A stretch of DNA of 64,000 nucleotides, from NCBI RefSeq assembly GCF_052114605.1, contig NZ_JBFRFB010000002.1, positions 372,001 to 436,000 of the forward strand, given 5' to 3'. Of the stretch, positions 17,985 to 27,527 are shown piece by piece (the first letter of the stretch is position 1; each line of letters begins with the position of its first letter). The notes below the pieces were generated by a model. It saw nothing but the letters and a program-made list of their open reading frames with translations. It was not told where the DNA came from and did not search any database. The position numbers and the translations under genes are program-made. The DNA comes from Microvirga sp052114605 (lineage in GTDB: Bacteria > Pseudomonadota > Alphaproteobacteria > Rhizobiales > Beijerinckiaceae).

Positions 17985-18235
17985 CGTACTACGAGTTTAT
18001 GTCGCCCTCGCTCCGCCATTATCTAAGTCTCTGAAATTGCAGTGTATTTTTCTTCGGGGCAAGTACTCGCAAGTCGCGGTATTCTTTAGACAATTTCAGG
18101 ACAGTTATTCTCTGAGGCGCCCTTACTTCAGAGTCGAGTAAGGCATTCCGGGCTCCAACTTTGCCACCTTTCTCCGCCTTAAAACCACGCAGTCCGGTTG
18201 TGGTGTAACAGGCAGCTGCGCGTCTGATTGATCGG
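17985..18235. repeat. tRNA-Ser 3'-end direct repeat, copy B
   Basis: The 18-base core (18,011-18,028) is identical to that overlapping tRNA-Ser at 474-491. About 25 bases before the core resemble those before copy C (both have CAACCGTAC and a degenerate T-arm-like stretch) but not the tRNA. Downstream similarity to copies A and C is lower and fades near 18,235; the HNH gene portion is absent. It sits exactly between the two transporter blocks. Confidence 0.75.
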
Positions 18236-18458
18236 ATCAATAACTGCATTCCACGCGAAAGCGGAACTTGGGTCAGTATCCGGCATGCGCCACTTGCTGA
18301 CCTTACTAGGCTGGCGAGCGTCCTGCTTCGAGTGGTATGAAGACACTTACTCGATAAGTAACCTCCTACTCGGGTCACGGAGCATCCAGGACACTCACCT
18401 TTCAGCAACAGCCCATGGTTATCGGCAGGCTTCAAGCGGAAGCATATTGTGCACGAAC

Positions 18459-19706
18459 TTAGGCGGCAGCGTTCATTTGACTGGATGATAAGCTCTGATG
18501 AACCATATCGGCCACGATCTCGGAGGTCGCTGCCGACAAGGTCCATCCGAGATGGCCGTGGCCTGTATTGTAGAAGATATTCGGCCGTTGTCCTGCTCTC
18601 ACACAGGGCATCATGTTGGGCATCATCGGCCGCAAGCCAGCCCACGGCACGATTCTCGATGTTGCGATGCCCGGGAAGAGTTGCCGGACCCAAGAGACGA
18701 GTGGCTGGACGCGGTCGGTCCGAACATCCCTGTTGAACCCATTGAACTCCGCCGTGCCCGCGACACGGAAGCGGTCGATGCCCAGGCGGCTGGTGACGAT
18801 CTTGGCCTTGTCGTCGAGAAGGCTCATCCAGGGCGTGCTGTCCCGGCTCTGAACATCGTCAAGATGGACCGTGATCGAGTAGCCCTTGACGGGATAGACG
18901 TTTACCCGGTCGCCTAAACTGGCGGCAATCTCGCGGCTCGCCGTTCCCGCGCAGACAACGACGGCATCCGTCAAGAGAGTTTCGTTCCCCATCGAGGCCG
19001 CGCCCCAGGTGACTGTGATTCCGTCCGGCCCGTGGACAATCCGCTCGACCGCCGCATCGTAGATGAAACGCGCTCCCTTCCGGGTGCAGGCCGCGGCCAA
19101 GCCCATTGTGAACTTGTGAATGTCGCCAGTGGAATCCGAAGGCGTATAGAAGCCTCCGTAGAACGAGCCGTGCAAGGCAGGCTCCAAGGTTGCGATTTCC
19201 TCGGGCGTTACGGCACGACGGTCTAGACCGCCTTCACGCAAGAGTTCATTGACGGATGCAGCATGGTCGAACTCCGCCTTGCTGCGGTAGACGTGCAGGA
19301 TGCCGCGTCTCACATGATCGAAGTCGATGCGCTCCCGCTCGGCGATGGCGAACAGGCGTCGGCGTGCCTCGACGGCCAGACGGACCGTCTTCACCGTATT
19401 GGCGCGGTAATGCGGAATCTGACCGATGAACTCCGCGATCCATGAATATTTGTGCCAGCTGAAGGCCGGCTTCAGCAGCAGCGGCGCATCTTTCTGAATC
19501 ATCCACCGCAATCCTTTCAGGATCGTCGAGCGATGGTTCCAGACTTCCGCATTGCTGGCGGAAAGCTGACCTCCGTTGGCAAACGACGTTTCCATGGCAG
19601 GATAGCGGTGACGTTCGAGCACGGTGACGTCATAGCCACGCTCCAGCAGAGAATATGCGGTGGTCACGCCGGCGATGCCGGCACCGATGATGGTAATGTG
19701 AGGCAA
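18459..19706 (-). CDS. dadA: D-amino acid dehydrogenase, small subunit-like (DadA family)
   Basis: A 415-residue FAD-dependent oxidoreductase of the DAO family, converting D-amino acids to 2-oxo acids and ammonia with electrons passed to the membrane chain. The GxGxxG FAD motif is GAGIAG at residues 8-13, with ERHRYPAMETSFANGGQLS following as in DadA. A C-terminal GHGHLGWTLSAATSE completes the FAD site. The start is TTG at 19706, preceded by GGGAGAG; the longer frame upstream overlaps the ATPase gene and is a shadow. Last gene of the operon from 23319; the imported amino acid may be a D-isomer or a hydroxyproline-like compound. Confidence 0.88.
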   Translation of the reverse strand: MPHITIIGAGIAGVTTAYSLLERGYDVTVLERHRYPAMETSFANGGQLSASNAEVWNHRSTILKGLRWMIQKDAPLLLKPAFSWHKYSWIAEFIGQIPHYRANTVKTVRLAVEARRRLFAIAERERIDFDHVRRGILHVYRSKAEFDHAASVNELLREGGLDRRAVTPEEIATLEPALHGSFYGGFYTPSDSTGDIHKFTMGLAAACTRKGARFIYDAAVERIVHGPDGITVTWGAASMGNETLLTDAVVVCAGTASREIAASLGDRVNVYPVKGYSITVHLDDVQSRDSTPWMSLLDDKAKIVTSRLGIDRFRVAGTAEFNGFNRDVRTDRVQPLVSWVRQLFPGIATSRIVPWAGLRPMMPNMMPCVRAGQRPNIFYNTGHGHLGWTLSAATSEIVADMVHQSLSSSQMNAAA

Positions 19707-19780
19707 GGGAACTCTCCCTAAAACAGAGGACGGGTTGAAAGCGCGTCTTTTACAGGCTGACCGACCTGCCCGCCCACTTT

Positions 19781-20527
19781 CTAGAGCATCTGGGAAAGAA
19801 ACTCCTTGAGACGCGGCGAGGACGGCGCGTGGAAGAGCTCTTCCGGTGGGCCGCATTCCACGAGCCTTCCTTTGTCGAGAAAGGCTACCTGGTTGGCGGC
19901 CTCGCGGGCGAAGCGCAACTCGTGCGTGACCACCACCATGGTCATTCCGGATGCCGCGAGCCGTTTCATGATCTCCAGAATGCCCTTCACCAATTCGGGA
20001 TCGAGCGCGGAGGTGGCTTCGTCGAAGAGCATCACGTCGGGCTGCATCGCGAGAGCCCGCGCAATGGCCACCCTTTGTTGCTGCCCACCGGAGAGCTGCG
20101 ACGGCCGGCGGTCCTTGAAGGCGCGCAGACCAACCTCGTCCAATTGCGCCTCGGCGACGACGGTCGCCTCGTCCTGCGACATCTTCCGCACCCGCGTCAG
20201 CGCGAGAGTGATGTTGCGCAAAACGGTCATGTGCGGAAAGAGGTTGAAGTTCTGGAACACCATGCCGACCCGCGAGCGAACGACGTCGATATTCGTATCC
20301 GCCTTGGTGATCTCTTCGCTGCCGATGAAGATGCGCCCGGACGTGGGCTCCTCCAGCCGGTTGAGGCATCTTAAGAACGTGGACTTCCCCGAGCCCGAGG
20401 GACCGATGACGCAGGTCGTCGAGCCGGGCTCCACGGCGAGATTGACGGCGTGGAGAACGAGGTGCCCGTCGAAGGCCTTGCTGACGCCCTCGGCTCGGAT
20501 CCCTGCCCGCTGCTGAGATGAAACCAT
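19781..20527 (-). CDS. Polar amino acid ABC transporter ATPase (GlnQ/HisP-like)
   Basis: A 248-residue ATPase with Walker A GPSGSGKST, Q-loop MVFQNFNLFPHMTVL (typical of amino acid transporters), signature LSGGQQQRVAIARAL, Walker B VMLFDEATSALDPE and the H-loop THELRFAREAA. The start is the ATG at 20527. It lies between the permease (74 bases upstream) and the dehydrogenase. Confidence 0.93.
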   Translation of the reverse strand: MVSSQQRAGIRAEGVSKAFDGHLVLHAVNLAVEPGSTTCVIGPSGSGKSTFLRCLNRLEEPTSGRIFIGSEEITKADTNIDVVRSRVGMVFQNFNLFPHMTVLRNITLALTRVRKMSQDEATVVAEAQLDEVGLRAFKDRRPSQLSGGQQQRVAIARALAMQPDVMLFDEATSALDPELVKGILEIMKRLAASGMTMVVVTHELRFAREAANQVAFLDKGRLVECGPPEELFHAPSSPRLKEFLSQML

Positions 20528-20601
20528 GATGAGCCTCCTGCCGCTAAAACGTTTTTGAGCGAAGTGAATACCGGTTCGCGTGAAGAAAACGCGATAGGGC
20601 T

Positions 20602-21351
20602 CTAAGCCTGTTGCGGCTGGAGCGATGCCGGTTCGATCGGACGGCGTGCGCCGTCGCGCAACCGCCTGTCGAAGGCATTCACCGCATAGGTCAAAGGAAT
20701 GGTCAGGCACAGGTAGACGATCCCGGCCGCCACCATGGGCGAGAGCGTTCCGGAGATGTGCGAGGCATCGGATGCGATGCTGAAGATCTCACGCTGATCC
20801 GGCAGAAGCCCGAGGAGATAGACCAGCGAAGAGCCCTTGATGATATGGATGAACTGCCCCGTCAAAGCCGGCAGCACGCGCCGGATTCCCTGAGGCACGA
20901 TGACCCATCGCATGGTCTCGAAATAGGACATGCCGAGGGAGCGCGATGCTTCCATCTGGCCGCGCTCGACGCTTTGAATTCCGCTCCGGAATATTTCGCT
21001 GATATAGGCGCCCTCGATCAGCCCGAGGGCAAAGGCCGCGTAGGCATAGCTGCTTTGCCCGAAGATGCGAATGCCTGCGATGGGAAGTCCTTGCCCGATC
21101 AGGTAGATGGTCAGGATCACGGGCAGGCCTCGGAACACGTCCACGAAGGTGCGGGCGGGCATCCGTAGGGCGGCATTTCGGCTGATCAGCATCATCGCCA
21201 CGACGAGGCCGATGATCGTGCCAATCACGACAGCCACGAAAGCCAGGAGAAGCGTGTTGGGAACGCCGACCATGAGCATTTCGGGAAGGATGTCGAGAAT
21301 CTGGTCGATGTCGAAGAACGTGCGCCACAGTCTCTGCAAACCGTCCGGCAT
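20602..21351 (-). CDS. Polar amino acid ABC transporter permease (HisM/GlnP-like)
   Basis: A 249-residue permease of the amino acid-polyamine type with about five membrane segments and the cytoplasmic loop EASRSLGMSYFETMRWVIVP (EAA motif). FVDVFRGLPVILTIYLIGQG is the conserved first-loop block. Only one permease gene is present, so it probably acts as a homodimer. Confidence 0.92.
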   Translation of the reverse strand: MPDGLQRLWRTFFDIDQILDILPEMLMVGVPNTLLLAFVAVVIGTIIGLVVAMMLISRNAALRMPARTFVDVFRGLPVILTIYLIGQGLPIAGIRIFGQSSYAYAAFALGLIEGAYISEIFRSGIQSVERGQMEASRSLGMSYFETMRWVIVPQGIRRVLPALTGQFIHIIKGSSLVYLLGLLPDQREIFSIASDASHISGTLSPMVAAGIVYLCLTIPLTYAVNAFDRRLRDGARRPIEPASLQPQQA

Positions 21352-21381
21352 GATGGTCTCTCCCTGATACTCGTTGCTGGC

Positions 21382-22365
21382 TTACCCCGAGACCTTGGCC
21401 TTGATGGAATCGAACCCAGCGAAAAGCTCTTCCGGCCGTGCCGCGGTTGGGATCAAACCTTGGGCGAACTGCTCATGGCAGATCATCGCCAGCATGCGCT
21501 TGTGCGCGTCCGATTCCGTGCCGAAGGGAGGGATATCGCCCGCGAAATCCCGCACCTGCGTCTCGATCTCTTCCATGGCCCAGGGCGAGCTTTCGGCGAA
21601 CTTCTTCGCCTTCGTCCACCAGATGCTCCAGGATTTGCGCAAGGCATCGTAAAGGGTCATGACCGCCTGCGGATGCGCCTCGGCGAAATCGCGCCGGACG
21701 GCCACGATATGAAAGCCGGGATACACACCCGTGCGCTGATGGAATTCCCGTTCCACCTCGCGGAAATTCCGCACGAGACGACGGAACTCGCCATGCGGCT
21801 CGAAGACGGAATCGGGCATGAAAGCCGTGGTGAGCGCATCAATGCCGCCGTCGCGCAAGCTGCCCATGAGTGTCTGGCCAGAGCGCAGGAACTGCGTTCC
21901 CTGCGGCGGATCCACGTCCATGTGTGTCGGCGGCTTCAGAGGATTCGCCTCGTCGAGATCGCCGATGACCCAGTTCACGTCCGTCACCGCGACACCGGCA
22001 TCCCGCATTGCGGCGCGCGCCCACATGGTTCCGGTATCGCTCCAGGAATTGGTGCCGACGCGAGCGCCGCGCAAGTCGCTTAGGTTTTCCAGCGGACTGT
22101 CGCGGCGGACGATGTAGTTCCGATGTCGGAAGCCGCGAAGGATGAAGGCGGGAAGTCCGATGATGCTGTCGTCGCCCTTGGCGGCGGCCAAAACATAGCG
22201 GTTGAACGACACTTCTGCGGCCGCCAGGTTTTCCGAAAGAGTGCTGACCATGGGCACGCGATGATCCAGGTTCAGCTTCAAACCCGGCGTCGGAACATCG
22301 CCGAGGAACAGCGGCACCAGATGATCGTAGGCGCGCAGGGTCATATTCACTTGGAGTTCGGACAT
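21382..22365 (-). CDS. 4,5-dihydroxyphthalate decarboxylase-like / NMT1-type binding-fold protein
   Basis: A 327-residue protein of the periplasmic-binding-protein fold. The N-terminus shows no signal peptide (RAYDHLVPLFLGDV follows almost directly), so a cytoplasmic location is likely. Blocks such as FNRYVLAAAKGDDS, LPAFILRGFRHRNYIVRRD and GTNSWSDTGTMWAR resemble proteins annotated as 4,5-dihydroxyphthalate decarboxylase, which share the NMT1/THI5-like fold. The ATG at 22365 is preferred; a GTG nine bases upstream is the alternative. It lies between the binding protein and permease genes of an amino acid transporter. A decarboxylase role or a second binding role are both possible. Confidence 0.65.
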   Translation of the reverse strand: MSELQVNMTLRAYDHLVPLFLGDVPTPGLKLNLDHRVPMVSTLSENLAAAEVSFNRYVLAAAKGDDSIIGLPAFILRGFRHRNYIVRRDSPLENLSDLRGARVGTNSWSDTGTMWARAAMRDAGVAVTDVNWVIGDLDEANPLKPPTHMDVDPPQGTQFLRSGQTLMGSLRDGGIDALTTAFMPDSVFEPHGEFRRLVRNFREVEREFHQRTGVYPGFHIVAVRRDFAEAHPQAVMTLYDALRKSWSIWWTKAKKFAESSPWAMEEIETQVRDFAGDIPPFGTESDAHKRMLAMICHEQFAQGLIPTAARPEELFAGFDSIKAKVSG

Positions 22366-22455
22366 GGCTGTCACTCACGGTTGATGTCGTTGGCGTTGCG
22401 TCGGCAGTGAAGACTGGCGGAGATGAGCCGTCCCGCTATTCGCGGGAAGCGAGGG

Positions 22456-23319
22456 CTATGAGGGGGGCGCCAGAATGCCGGGAGCGCGCTGCGCATCGAG
22501 ACCCGGATAGTCCTTGTACATGGGCTCGGGCAGCGCATTGCCCGCGTGCCATTTGTCGAAGATCTTGACGTAGGTTCCGTCCCTGACGAGTTCGCGCAAT
22601 CCGTCGTCCAAGGCCTTGCGCAGGGAATCGTTGCCTTTGCGAACCGGGAAGGCATTCGGATACGGAGTGGGCGTGCGGGCGACGACCGTGAGATGCGGAA
22701 AGCGCTTCAGGGTTTCCTCAAGCAGAGCGCTGGCGGTCAGAACGCCATCCACCTTCCCGGCATTGAGCGCGGCAACGGCGGCTGTATCGTTCGGGAAAGC
22801 CATCAGTTTGATCTCAGGGTGGTTGTCCACCATGTAGCGTTCCTGAATGCTTCCCTTGTTGATGCCCACGACCTTTCCGGCAAGATTCTTGTAGCCGTTC
22901 AGGCCGGAGCTCTTGTCCACCACCAACGGGAACCAGCCGTAGTACCAGGAGCCCGAGAAATCGACCACGGCCTCACGCTCCGGCGTTCTCATCAGCCCCA
23001 TGGCGGCAAGATCGTATTGGCGGTTGGATACGGCCGGCAGCGCACCCGCGAGATCGGCATGAGCGCGGAACTCCGTCTTGAGGTTGAGACGCTTGGCGAT
23101 CTCCTCCACGATCTCGACGGCCATGCCTGTCGCCTTCCCGTCCTTGATGAAGGAGGTGGGTGGCGAGGCCGGGTTGAAAAGGACCGTGAGCTGACCGGGC
23201 GTGACGGTGTCGAGGATGCTCTTTCCGGCATCTTGCGCCTGCACCGGCCCCAGAACGGCGGAGCCCAGAGCTAGGGCACAGGCTCCTATCAAACAACGAA
23301 GCGATTTCGAATGTCTCAT
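22456..23319 (-). CDS. Polar amino acid ABC transporter substrate-binding protein
   Basis: A 287-residue extracellular solute-binding protein family 3 member. Sec signal peptide: MRHSKSLRC, then a hydrophobic core to about residue 26, cleavage after VQAQ near 28. Motifs include KATGMAVEIVEEIAKRL and DLAAMGLMRTPEREAVVDFS, the canonical ligand-contact region. The start at 23319 has GGGAGAG upstream and gives the normal signal peptide length; the longer frame does not. First gene of the amino acid uptake operon that ends with dadA. Confidence 0.92.
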   Translation of the reverse strand: MRHSKSLRCLIGACALALGSAVLGPVQAQDAGKSILDTVTPGQLTVLFNPASPPTSFIKDGKATGMAVEIVEEIAKRLNLKTEFRAHADLAGALPAVSNRQYDLAAMGLMRTPEREAVVDFSGSWYYGWFPLVVDKSSGLNGYKNLAGKVVGINKGSIQERYMVDNHPEIKLMAFPNDTAAVAALNAGKVDGVLTASALLEETLKRFPHLTVVARTPTPYPNAFPVRKGNDSLRKALDDGLRELVRDGTYVKIFDKWHAGNALPEPMYKDYPGLDAQRAPGILAPPS

Positions 23320-23705
23320 CACGTCTCTCCCAAAGGCGAACCGATTGAGGTTGAGGACGCATGTCATGCGCCATCCTTCAGGCTTCGGATCTGGCGAGCT
23401 GCTTGAACATCATCGATGCTCGGCAACGCTGCCGGAATGGCCCGATATCCTGATCTCCGGTTATCTTACGCGGGGCCTGAATCGTGGAAAGATTGAAACA
23501 TTTCGATGAGCTATAGGCCGACGCTATACTCTGCCGGGGCGGAGTTCGTTTCCATGCCATGCTCCATGACTGCACAGCTTCCAACAATCTGCGCATACGC
23601 CAAATCTTTCATGGGAATCGTGAGGATTGCCGTGCGCAACCGGATGCAGGGCGGGACTGTTTGAAAATCTCGTCCGCCTCGATGCTTGAAGCTTGACGAA
23701 AGCCG
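23320..23705. other. Intergenic promoter region between two same-strand operons
   Basis: 386 bases without a convincing gene. It separates the end of the third peptide transporter operon (stop at 23706) from the start of the amino acid transporter operon (23319). None of the GTTCTT-type palindromes of the first block is present. Confidence 0.5.
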
Positions 23706-24767
23706 CTAAAACGATGCGTGGCTCATCGTCATGATTTGCGCATTCGCCGTGATGGATCCGCCATGCCGGGGCTGCGCCAGGCTCTCCGCGTAATGACAGG
23801 CAACTCCATGCAAGGCTTCGAGATCGCGCAGGAGCGGCTTGGTCGTCCGGCACATCTCGGTCGCATAAAGGCAACGGGTATGGAACGGGCAACCGGAAGG
23901 AATGTTCATGGGGCTTGGCGGATCGCCCTGAAGCTTCACGGCCTTGCGGCCGCGTCTCGGCCTAGGCATCGGCACGGCGGCCAGGAGAAGCTTGGTGTAG
24001 GGATGGAGCGGGTTCGAGAAGATCCTCTCAGTCGGCCCGCTCTCCACGATGCGCCCGAGATACATGACCGCGACTTGATCGCACAGATACCGCACAACGG
24101 ACAGATCGTGCGAGACGAACAGGTAGGTCAATCCGAGCTGGCGCTGCAGCTGGATAAGGAGATTGAGGATCTGAGCGCGGACGGATACGTCAAGGGCCGA
24201 GACCGGCTCGTCGAGAACGATGAAGTTCGGACGAGACAGCAGCGCCCTGGCAATGGCGATACGCTGACGCTGACCGCCGGAGAACTGGTGCGGAAAGCGT
24301 TCAAGGGCCGCTTCGGTGAGGCCGACGGCCCTGAGACTCTGCGCGATCCGGTCGCTTCGCTCGGTAGCGCTTAAGCTCTCCATGGCTCGAAGGGGCTCGT
24401 TCAGGATCGTCTTGACCCGCAGGCGTGGGTTGATGGCAGAGTATGGATCCTGGAAGACGATCTGCATCTCGCGCCGCAGGGCGCGCAGCTTGCGCGGGCT
24501 CAAGGCCGTCAGGTCCGTGACTGCGTCCTCCTTCCCTTCCGCCTTGAACAGGATGCTCCCGCCAGTGGGTTTCTGCAGTTGAAGGATGGCGCGGGCGAGA
24601 GAGCTCTTGCCGCAGCCGCTCTCACCGACGAGCCCGAAGGTTGCACCGGTCGGGATCGAGAGGCTGACGCCGTCCACCGCCCGCACGGCACCGACGACGC
24701 GGCGGAAGACGCCCTTGCGGACCGGATAATGGACTTCAAGATTTTCGATACGCAGACGATCGCTCAT
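23706..24767 (-). CDS. Peptide-type ABC transporter ATPase (DppF-like)
   Basis: A 353-residue ATPase with Walker A GESGCGKSS, signature FSGGQRQRIAIARAL, Walker B FIVLDEP and the C-terminal CPFHTRCLYATEMC cysteine cluster. The start is the ATG at 24767 (MSDRLRIENLEVHYPV), overlapping the DppD-like stop by four bases. Last gene of its operon. Confidence 0.92.
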   Translation of the reverse strand: MSDRLRIENLEVHYPVRKGVFRRVVGAVRAVDGVSLSIPTGATFGLVGESGCGKSSLARAILQLQKPTGGSILFKAEGKEDAVTDLTALSPRKLRALRREMQIVFQDPYSAINPRLRVKTILNEPLRAMESLSATERSDRIAQSLRAVGLTEAALERFPHQFSGGQRQRIAIARALLSRPNFIVLDEPVSALDVSVRAQILNLLIQLQRQLGLTYLFVSHDLSVVRYLCDQVAVMYLGRIVESGPTERIFSNPLHPYTKLLLAAVPMPRPRRGRKAVKLQGDPPSPMNIPSGCPFHTRCLYATEMCRTTKPLLRDLEALHGVACHYAESLAQPRHGGSITANAQIMTMSHASF

Positions 24768-25771
24768 GCCTGGGCCTCCACGACGGCGGGGTAGAGCCAG
24801 CAGGCCACCGCCTGCTCCGGCGAGATCGCCGTGAGAGCGGGCATCAGCTCGCTGCATTTCTGCATCGCATGAGGGCATCGGTCAGTGAAGGGGCAGCCGA
24901 CGATGACTTCCATGATAGACGGAACCTGGCCTGGGATCGGCGTGAGCTCGACGCGCTCGCCGCTGGCGGGCGGCAGCGATGCCATGAGCCCCTGGGTGTA
25001 GGGATGCGCCGGATTGTCGAACAGGGCGTCGATGCCCGCCTTTTCGACCACATGGCCGCGATACATGACGATCACCTCGTCTGCATTCTCAGCCACGACG
25101 CCGAGGTCGTGCGTGATGAGAAGGGTCGCCATTCCGAGCTGTTCGCCAAGCTCCCGCAACAGTTCCAGAATCTGCGCCTGAACGGTGACGTCGAGAGCCG
25201 TGGTGGGCTCGTCCGCGATCAATACGCTCGGGGAACACGCGATCGCAATGGCTATCATAACGCGCTGGCGCATGCCGCCCGAAAGCTCGAACGGATAACT
25301 TCTGGCCCGCTGCTCGGGTGCCGGGATGCCGACGAGTCTCAAAAGATCGACGGCTTTGGCCCAGGCAGCCTTGTGGGACAGGCCCAGGTGATGGGACAGG
25401 CTTTCGGCAATCTGATTCCCAACGGTATAGACGGGATCGAGGGCCGTCATGGGATCTTGAAAGATCATGCCAATCCGCCGTCCCCGGATCTGCCGCATCT
25501 GTGCGCCGGACGGATCGAGCTGCGCGATGTCCCGGGTCTCGCCTTCCATATCGAGCAGAATGGAGCCCTCGCTGATCCTGAGAGGCGAGGAAAGCAGGTT
25601 CATGGCGGACAAGGCCGTCACGGACTTGCCGCATCCACTCTCGCCCACCAGGGCCAGAGTCCTGCCGCGGTGAAGCTCGATATCGACTCCGTAGGCGATC
25701 CGCCGCGCGGATGTCTTGTGGCTGCCGATGTCGATGCTGACATTGCGCATCTGGAAGACCGGGACATTCAT
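24764..25771 (-). CDS. Peptide-type ABC transporter ATPase (DppD-like)
   Basis: A 335-residue ATPase with Walker A GESGCGKSV, signature LSGGMRQRVMIAIAI, Walker B LIADEP and the C-terminal GCPFTDRCPHAMQKC region. Four-base overlaps with both neighbours. Confidence 0.92.
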   Translation of the reverse strand: MNVPVFQMRNVSIDIGSHKTSARRIAYGVDIELHRGRTLALVGESGCGKSVTALSAMNLLSSPLRISEGSILLDMEGETRDIAQLDPSGAQMRQIRGRRIGMIFQDPMTALDPVYTVGNQIAESLSHHLGLSHKAAWAKAVDLLRLVGIPAPEQRARSYPFELSGGMRQRVMIAIAIACSPSVLIADEPTTALDVTVQAQILELLRELGEQLGMATLLITHDLGVVAENADEVIVMYRGHVVEKAGIDALFDNPAHPYTQGLMASLPPASGERVELTPIPGQVPSIMEVIVGCPFTDRCPHAMQKCSELMPALTAISPEQAVACWLYPAVVEAQA

Positions 25772-26598
25772 CGCAACACCCCCTGCAGGCGAGGATCGAG
25801 ACGATCCCGGAGCCAGTCACCGACAAAGTTGTATCCGATGGCGGTGACCATGATGGCCATTCCGGGCGCGGCCGTGAGCCACCAGGCGGTGTCGAGTTCG
25901 TTACGCCCTTCCTGCAGCATGCCGCCCCAGGACGGTGTCTCGGGGGGCGCGCCGAGCCCCAGGAACGACAGGCCGGATTCCATCAGGATCGCATAGGCCA
26001 GCTCCAGGGTGGCAATCACCATGAGCGGCCCCACCATGTTGGGCAGCACATGGACGGCGAGAGTGCGGGGAAGCGAGATCCCGGCGGCCTTGCAGGACAG
26101 GACGTACTCCTTCTCCCGAAGTTCCAGGGATAGCGAATAGGTAATGCGCGCGAACTGCGCCCAGCGCACGACCGCAAACGCGATGATAAGATTGGTCAAG
26201 CTCGCGCCCAGCACGCTCATGAGCACGAGGGCCAGAAGGATGAAGGGAATCGACAAAACGATGTCGGCCGCGACGAGAACCAGCGACTCGATCGAACGCC
26301 CCATGAAGCCCGCGGCAAGCCCGAGAGGAATACCGATCAATGCCGAGACGCCGACGGCCCCGAAGGCGACCGTCAGGGACACCCGCGTGCCGTAGATGAT
26401 GCGGCTCATGACATCCTGCCCCAGCCGGTCCGTGCCCAGGAGATGAATGCCGCCTTCGCTACCCTCGGCCAGAGGCGCCGCGAGACTGTTGATGATGTCC
26501 TGCTCATTGGGATCGAACGGAGAAATCCATGGGGCCAGGATGGCCGCAACAACTACGATGAAGAGAATGCCTAAGCCCAGGATGCCTTTTTTCGCCAT
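25768..26598 (-). CDS. Peptide-type ABC transporter permease (DppC-like)
   Basis: A 276-residue permease with a single N-terminal helix (residues ~6-24), LLGTDRLGQDVMSRIIYG, an EAA loop around SCKAAGISLPRTLAVHVLPN and GLGAPPETPSWGGML. Slightly shorter than the DppC-like subunits of the first block but complete. It starts 11 bases after the DppB-like stop. Confidence 0.92.
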   Translation of the reverse strand: MAKKGILGLGILFIVVVAAILAPWISPFDPNEQDIINSLAAPLAEGSEGGIHLLGTDRLGQDVMSRIIYGTRVSLTVAFGAVGVSALIGIPLGLAAGFMGRSIESLVLVAADIVLSIPFILLALVLMSVLGASLTNLIIAFAVVRWAQFARITYSLSLELREKEYVLSCKAAGISLPRTLAVHVLPNMVGPLMVIATLELAYAILMESGLSFLGLGAPPETPSWGGMLQEGRNELDTAWWLTAAPGMAIMVTAIGYNFVGDWLRDRLDPRLQGVLR

Positions 26599-26609
26599 GA
26601 CGCTTCTCT

Positions 26610-27527
26610 CTAGTTGAGACGGATCTGAGGATTGAGGGTCGCGCAGAGCACGTCCACGGCCATGTTCACGAGGGAGAACGTGACCGTCACCATGAGCGCC
26701 ACGGATTGAACGAGCGGGAAGTCACGAGAATAGACTGCATTGACCGCGAGGCGCCCGATGCCGGGCCACGAGAACACGGTCTCGATGAGAACAGCGCCGC
26801 CGAGAAGGCCGCCCAACTGCAGGCCGATGAGCGCCACGATGGGCACCGCGGCGTTGCGAAGGCCGTGCTTGAACAGGATCGCGTATTCGGGAATGCCCTT
26901 GGCCCGCACGGTCCTCACATAATCCTGCCCCAGCACGTCGAGCATGGAGGAACGGGTGATGCGCATGATGCGGGCCATGGTGTTGAGGCCCAAGGTTACC
27001 GCCGGCAGGATCAAGGCGACCCAACCTTCCCCACCCATGGACGGAAGCCAGCGCAGGGTCGTGCTGAAGAGCAGGATGAACAGAAGGCCCGACCAATAGA
27101 CCGGCATCGCCTGCCCTATCACCGCAAGGCCGCTGGCGAACGTGTCCACCCATGTGTCCCGCTTCAGCGCCGCGAGAATGCCGAGTGGAACGGCCGTGAG
27201 GATGCTGAAGGTCAGGGCGGAAGTCGCGAGAAGGATCGTCGCCGGAAATGCTTCGAGAACGATCGGCAGCGCGGGCTGGTTATACTTCCAGGACAGACCC
27301 AGATCGCCTGTCGCCGAATTCCAGAGGAAGGAGAGGTACTGAACGATGAGGGACCGGTCGAGGCCCAGCTGCCGCAGAAGGTTCAGGCGGTCCGCTTCCG
27401 TCGCCTCGGGCGGCAGGAGAAAGATCGTAGGGTCGCCTGCGAGCTTCTGCAGCCCGAACAGAATCGTCATGACGCCGGTGATGGTGACAATGACGAGGAG
27501 GCTTCTCCTGAGAAGATAGGTCAACAT
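26610..27527 (-). CDS. Peptide-type ABC transporter permease (DppB-like)
   Basis: A 305-residue permease: N-terminal helix, LAGDPTIFLLPP in place of the usual PGDP block, EAA loop RTVRAKGIPEYAILFKHGLRN, and a C-terminal VDVLCATLNPQIRLN. The start at 27527 overlaps the M20 hydrolase stop by a few bases. Confidence 0.92.
   Translation of the reverse strand: MLTYLLRRSLLVIVTITGVMTILFGLQKLAGDPTIFLLPPEATEADRLNLLRQLGLDRSLIVQYLSFLWNSATGDLGLSWKYNQPALPIVLEAFPATILLATSALTFSILTAVPLGILAALKRDTWVDTFASGLAVIGQAMPVYWSGLLFILLFSTTLRWLPSMGGEGWVALILPAVTLGLNTMARIMRITRSSMLDVLGQDYVRTVRAKGIPEYAILFKHGLRNAAVPIVALIGLQLGGLLGGAVLIETVFSWPGIGRLAVNAVYSRDFPLVQSVALMVTVTFSLVNMAVDVLCATLNPQIRLN

Larger units (their letters stand above)
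17309..17990. other. Upstream region of the second transporter operon
   Basis: About 680 bases with no convincing gene. It holds two GTTCTT-type inverted repeats (listed separately) and becomes AT-richer towards the copy B repeat. The promoter of the operon that starts at 17308 should lie here. Confidence 0.5.

Noticed and set aside
18019..18693. 224-codon minus-strand frame through repeat copy B
   Set aside because: It overlaps the C-terminal part of dadA and copy B in a different frame, and has no start signal; only its last part reflects the repeat-linked frame discussed in the findings.
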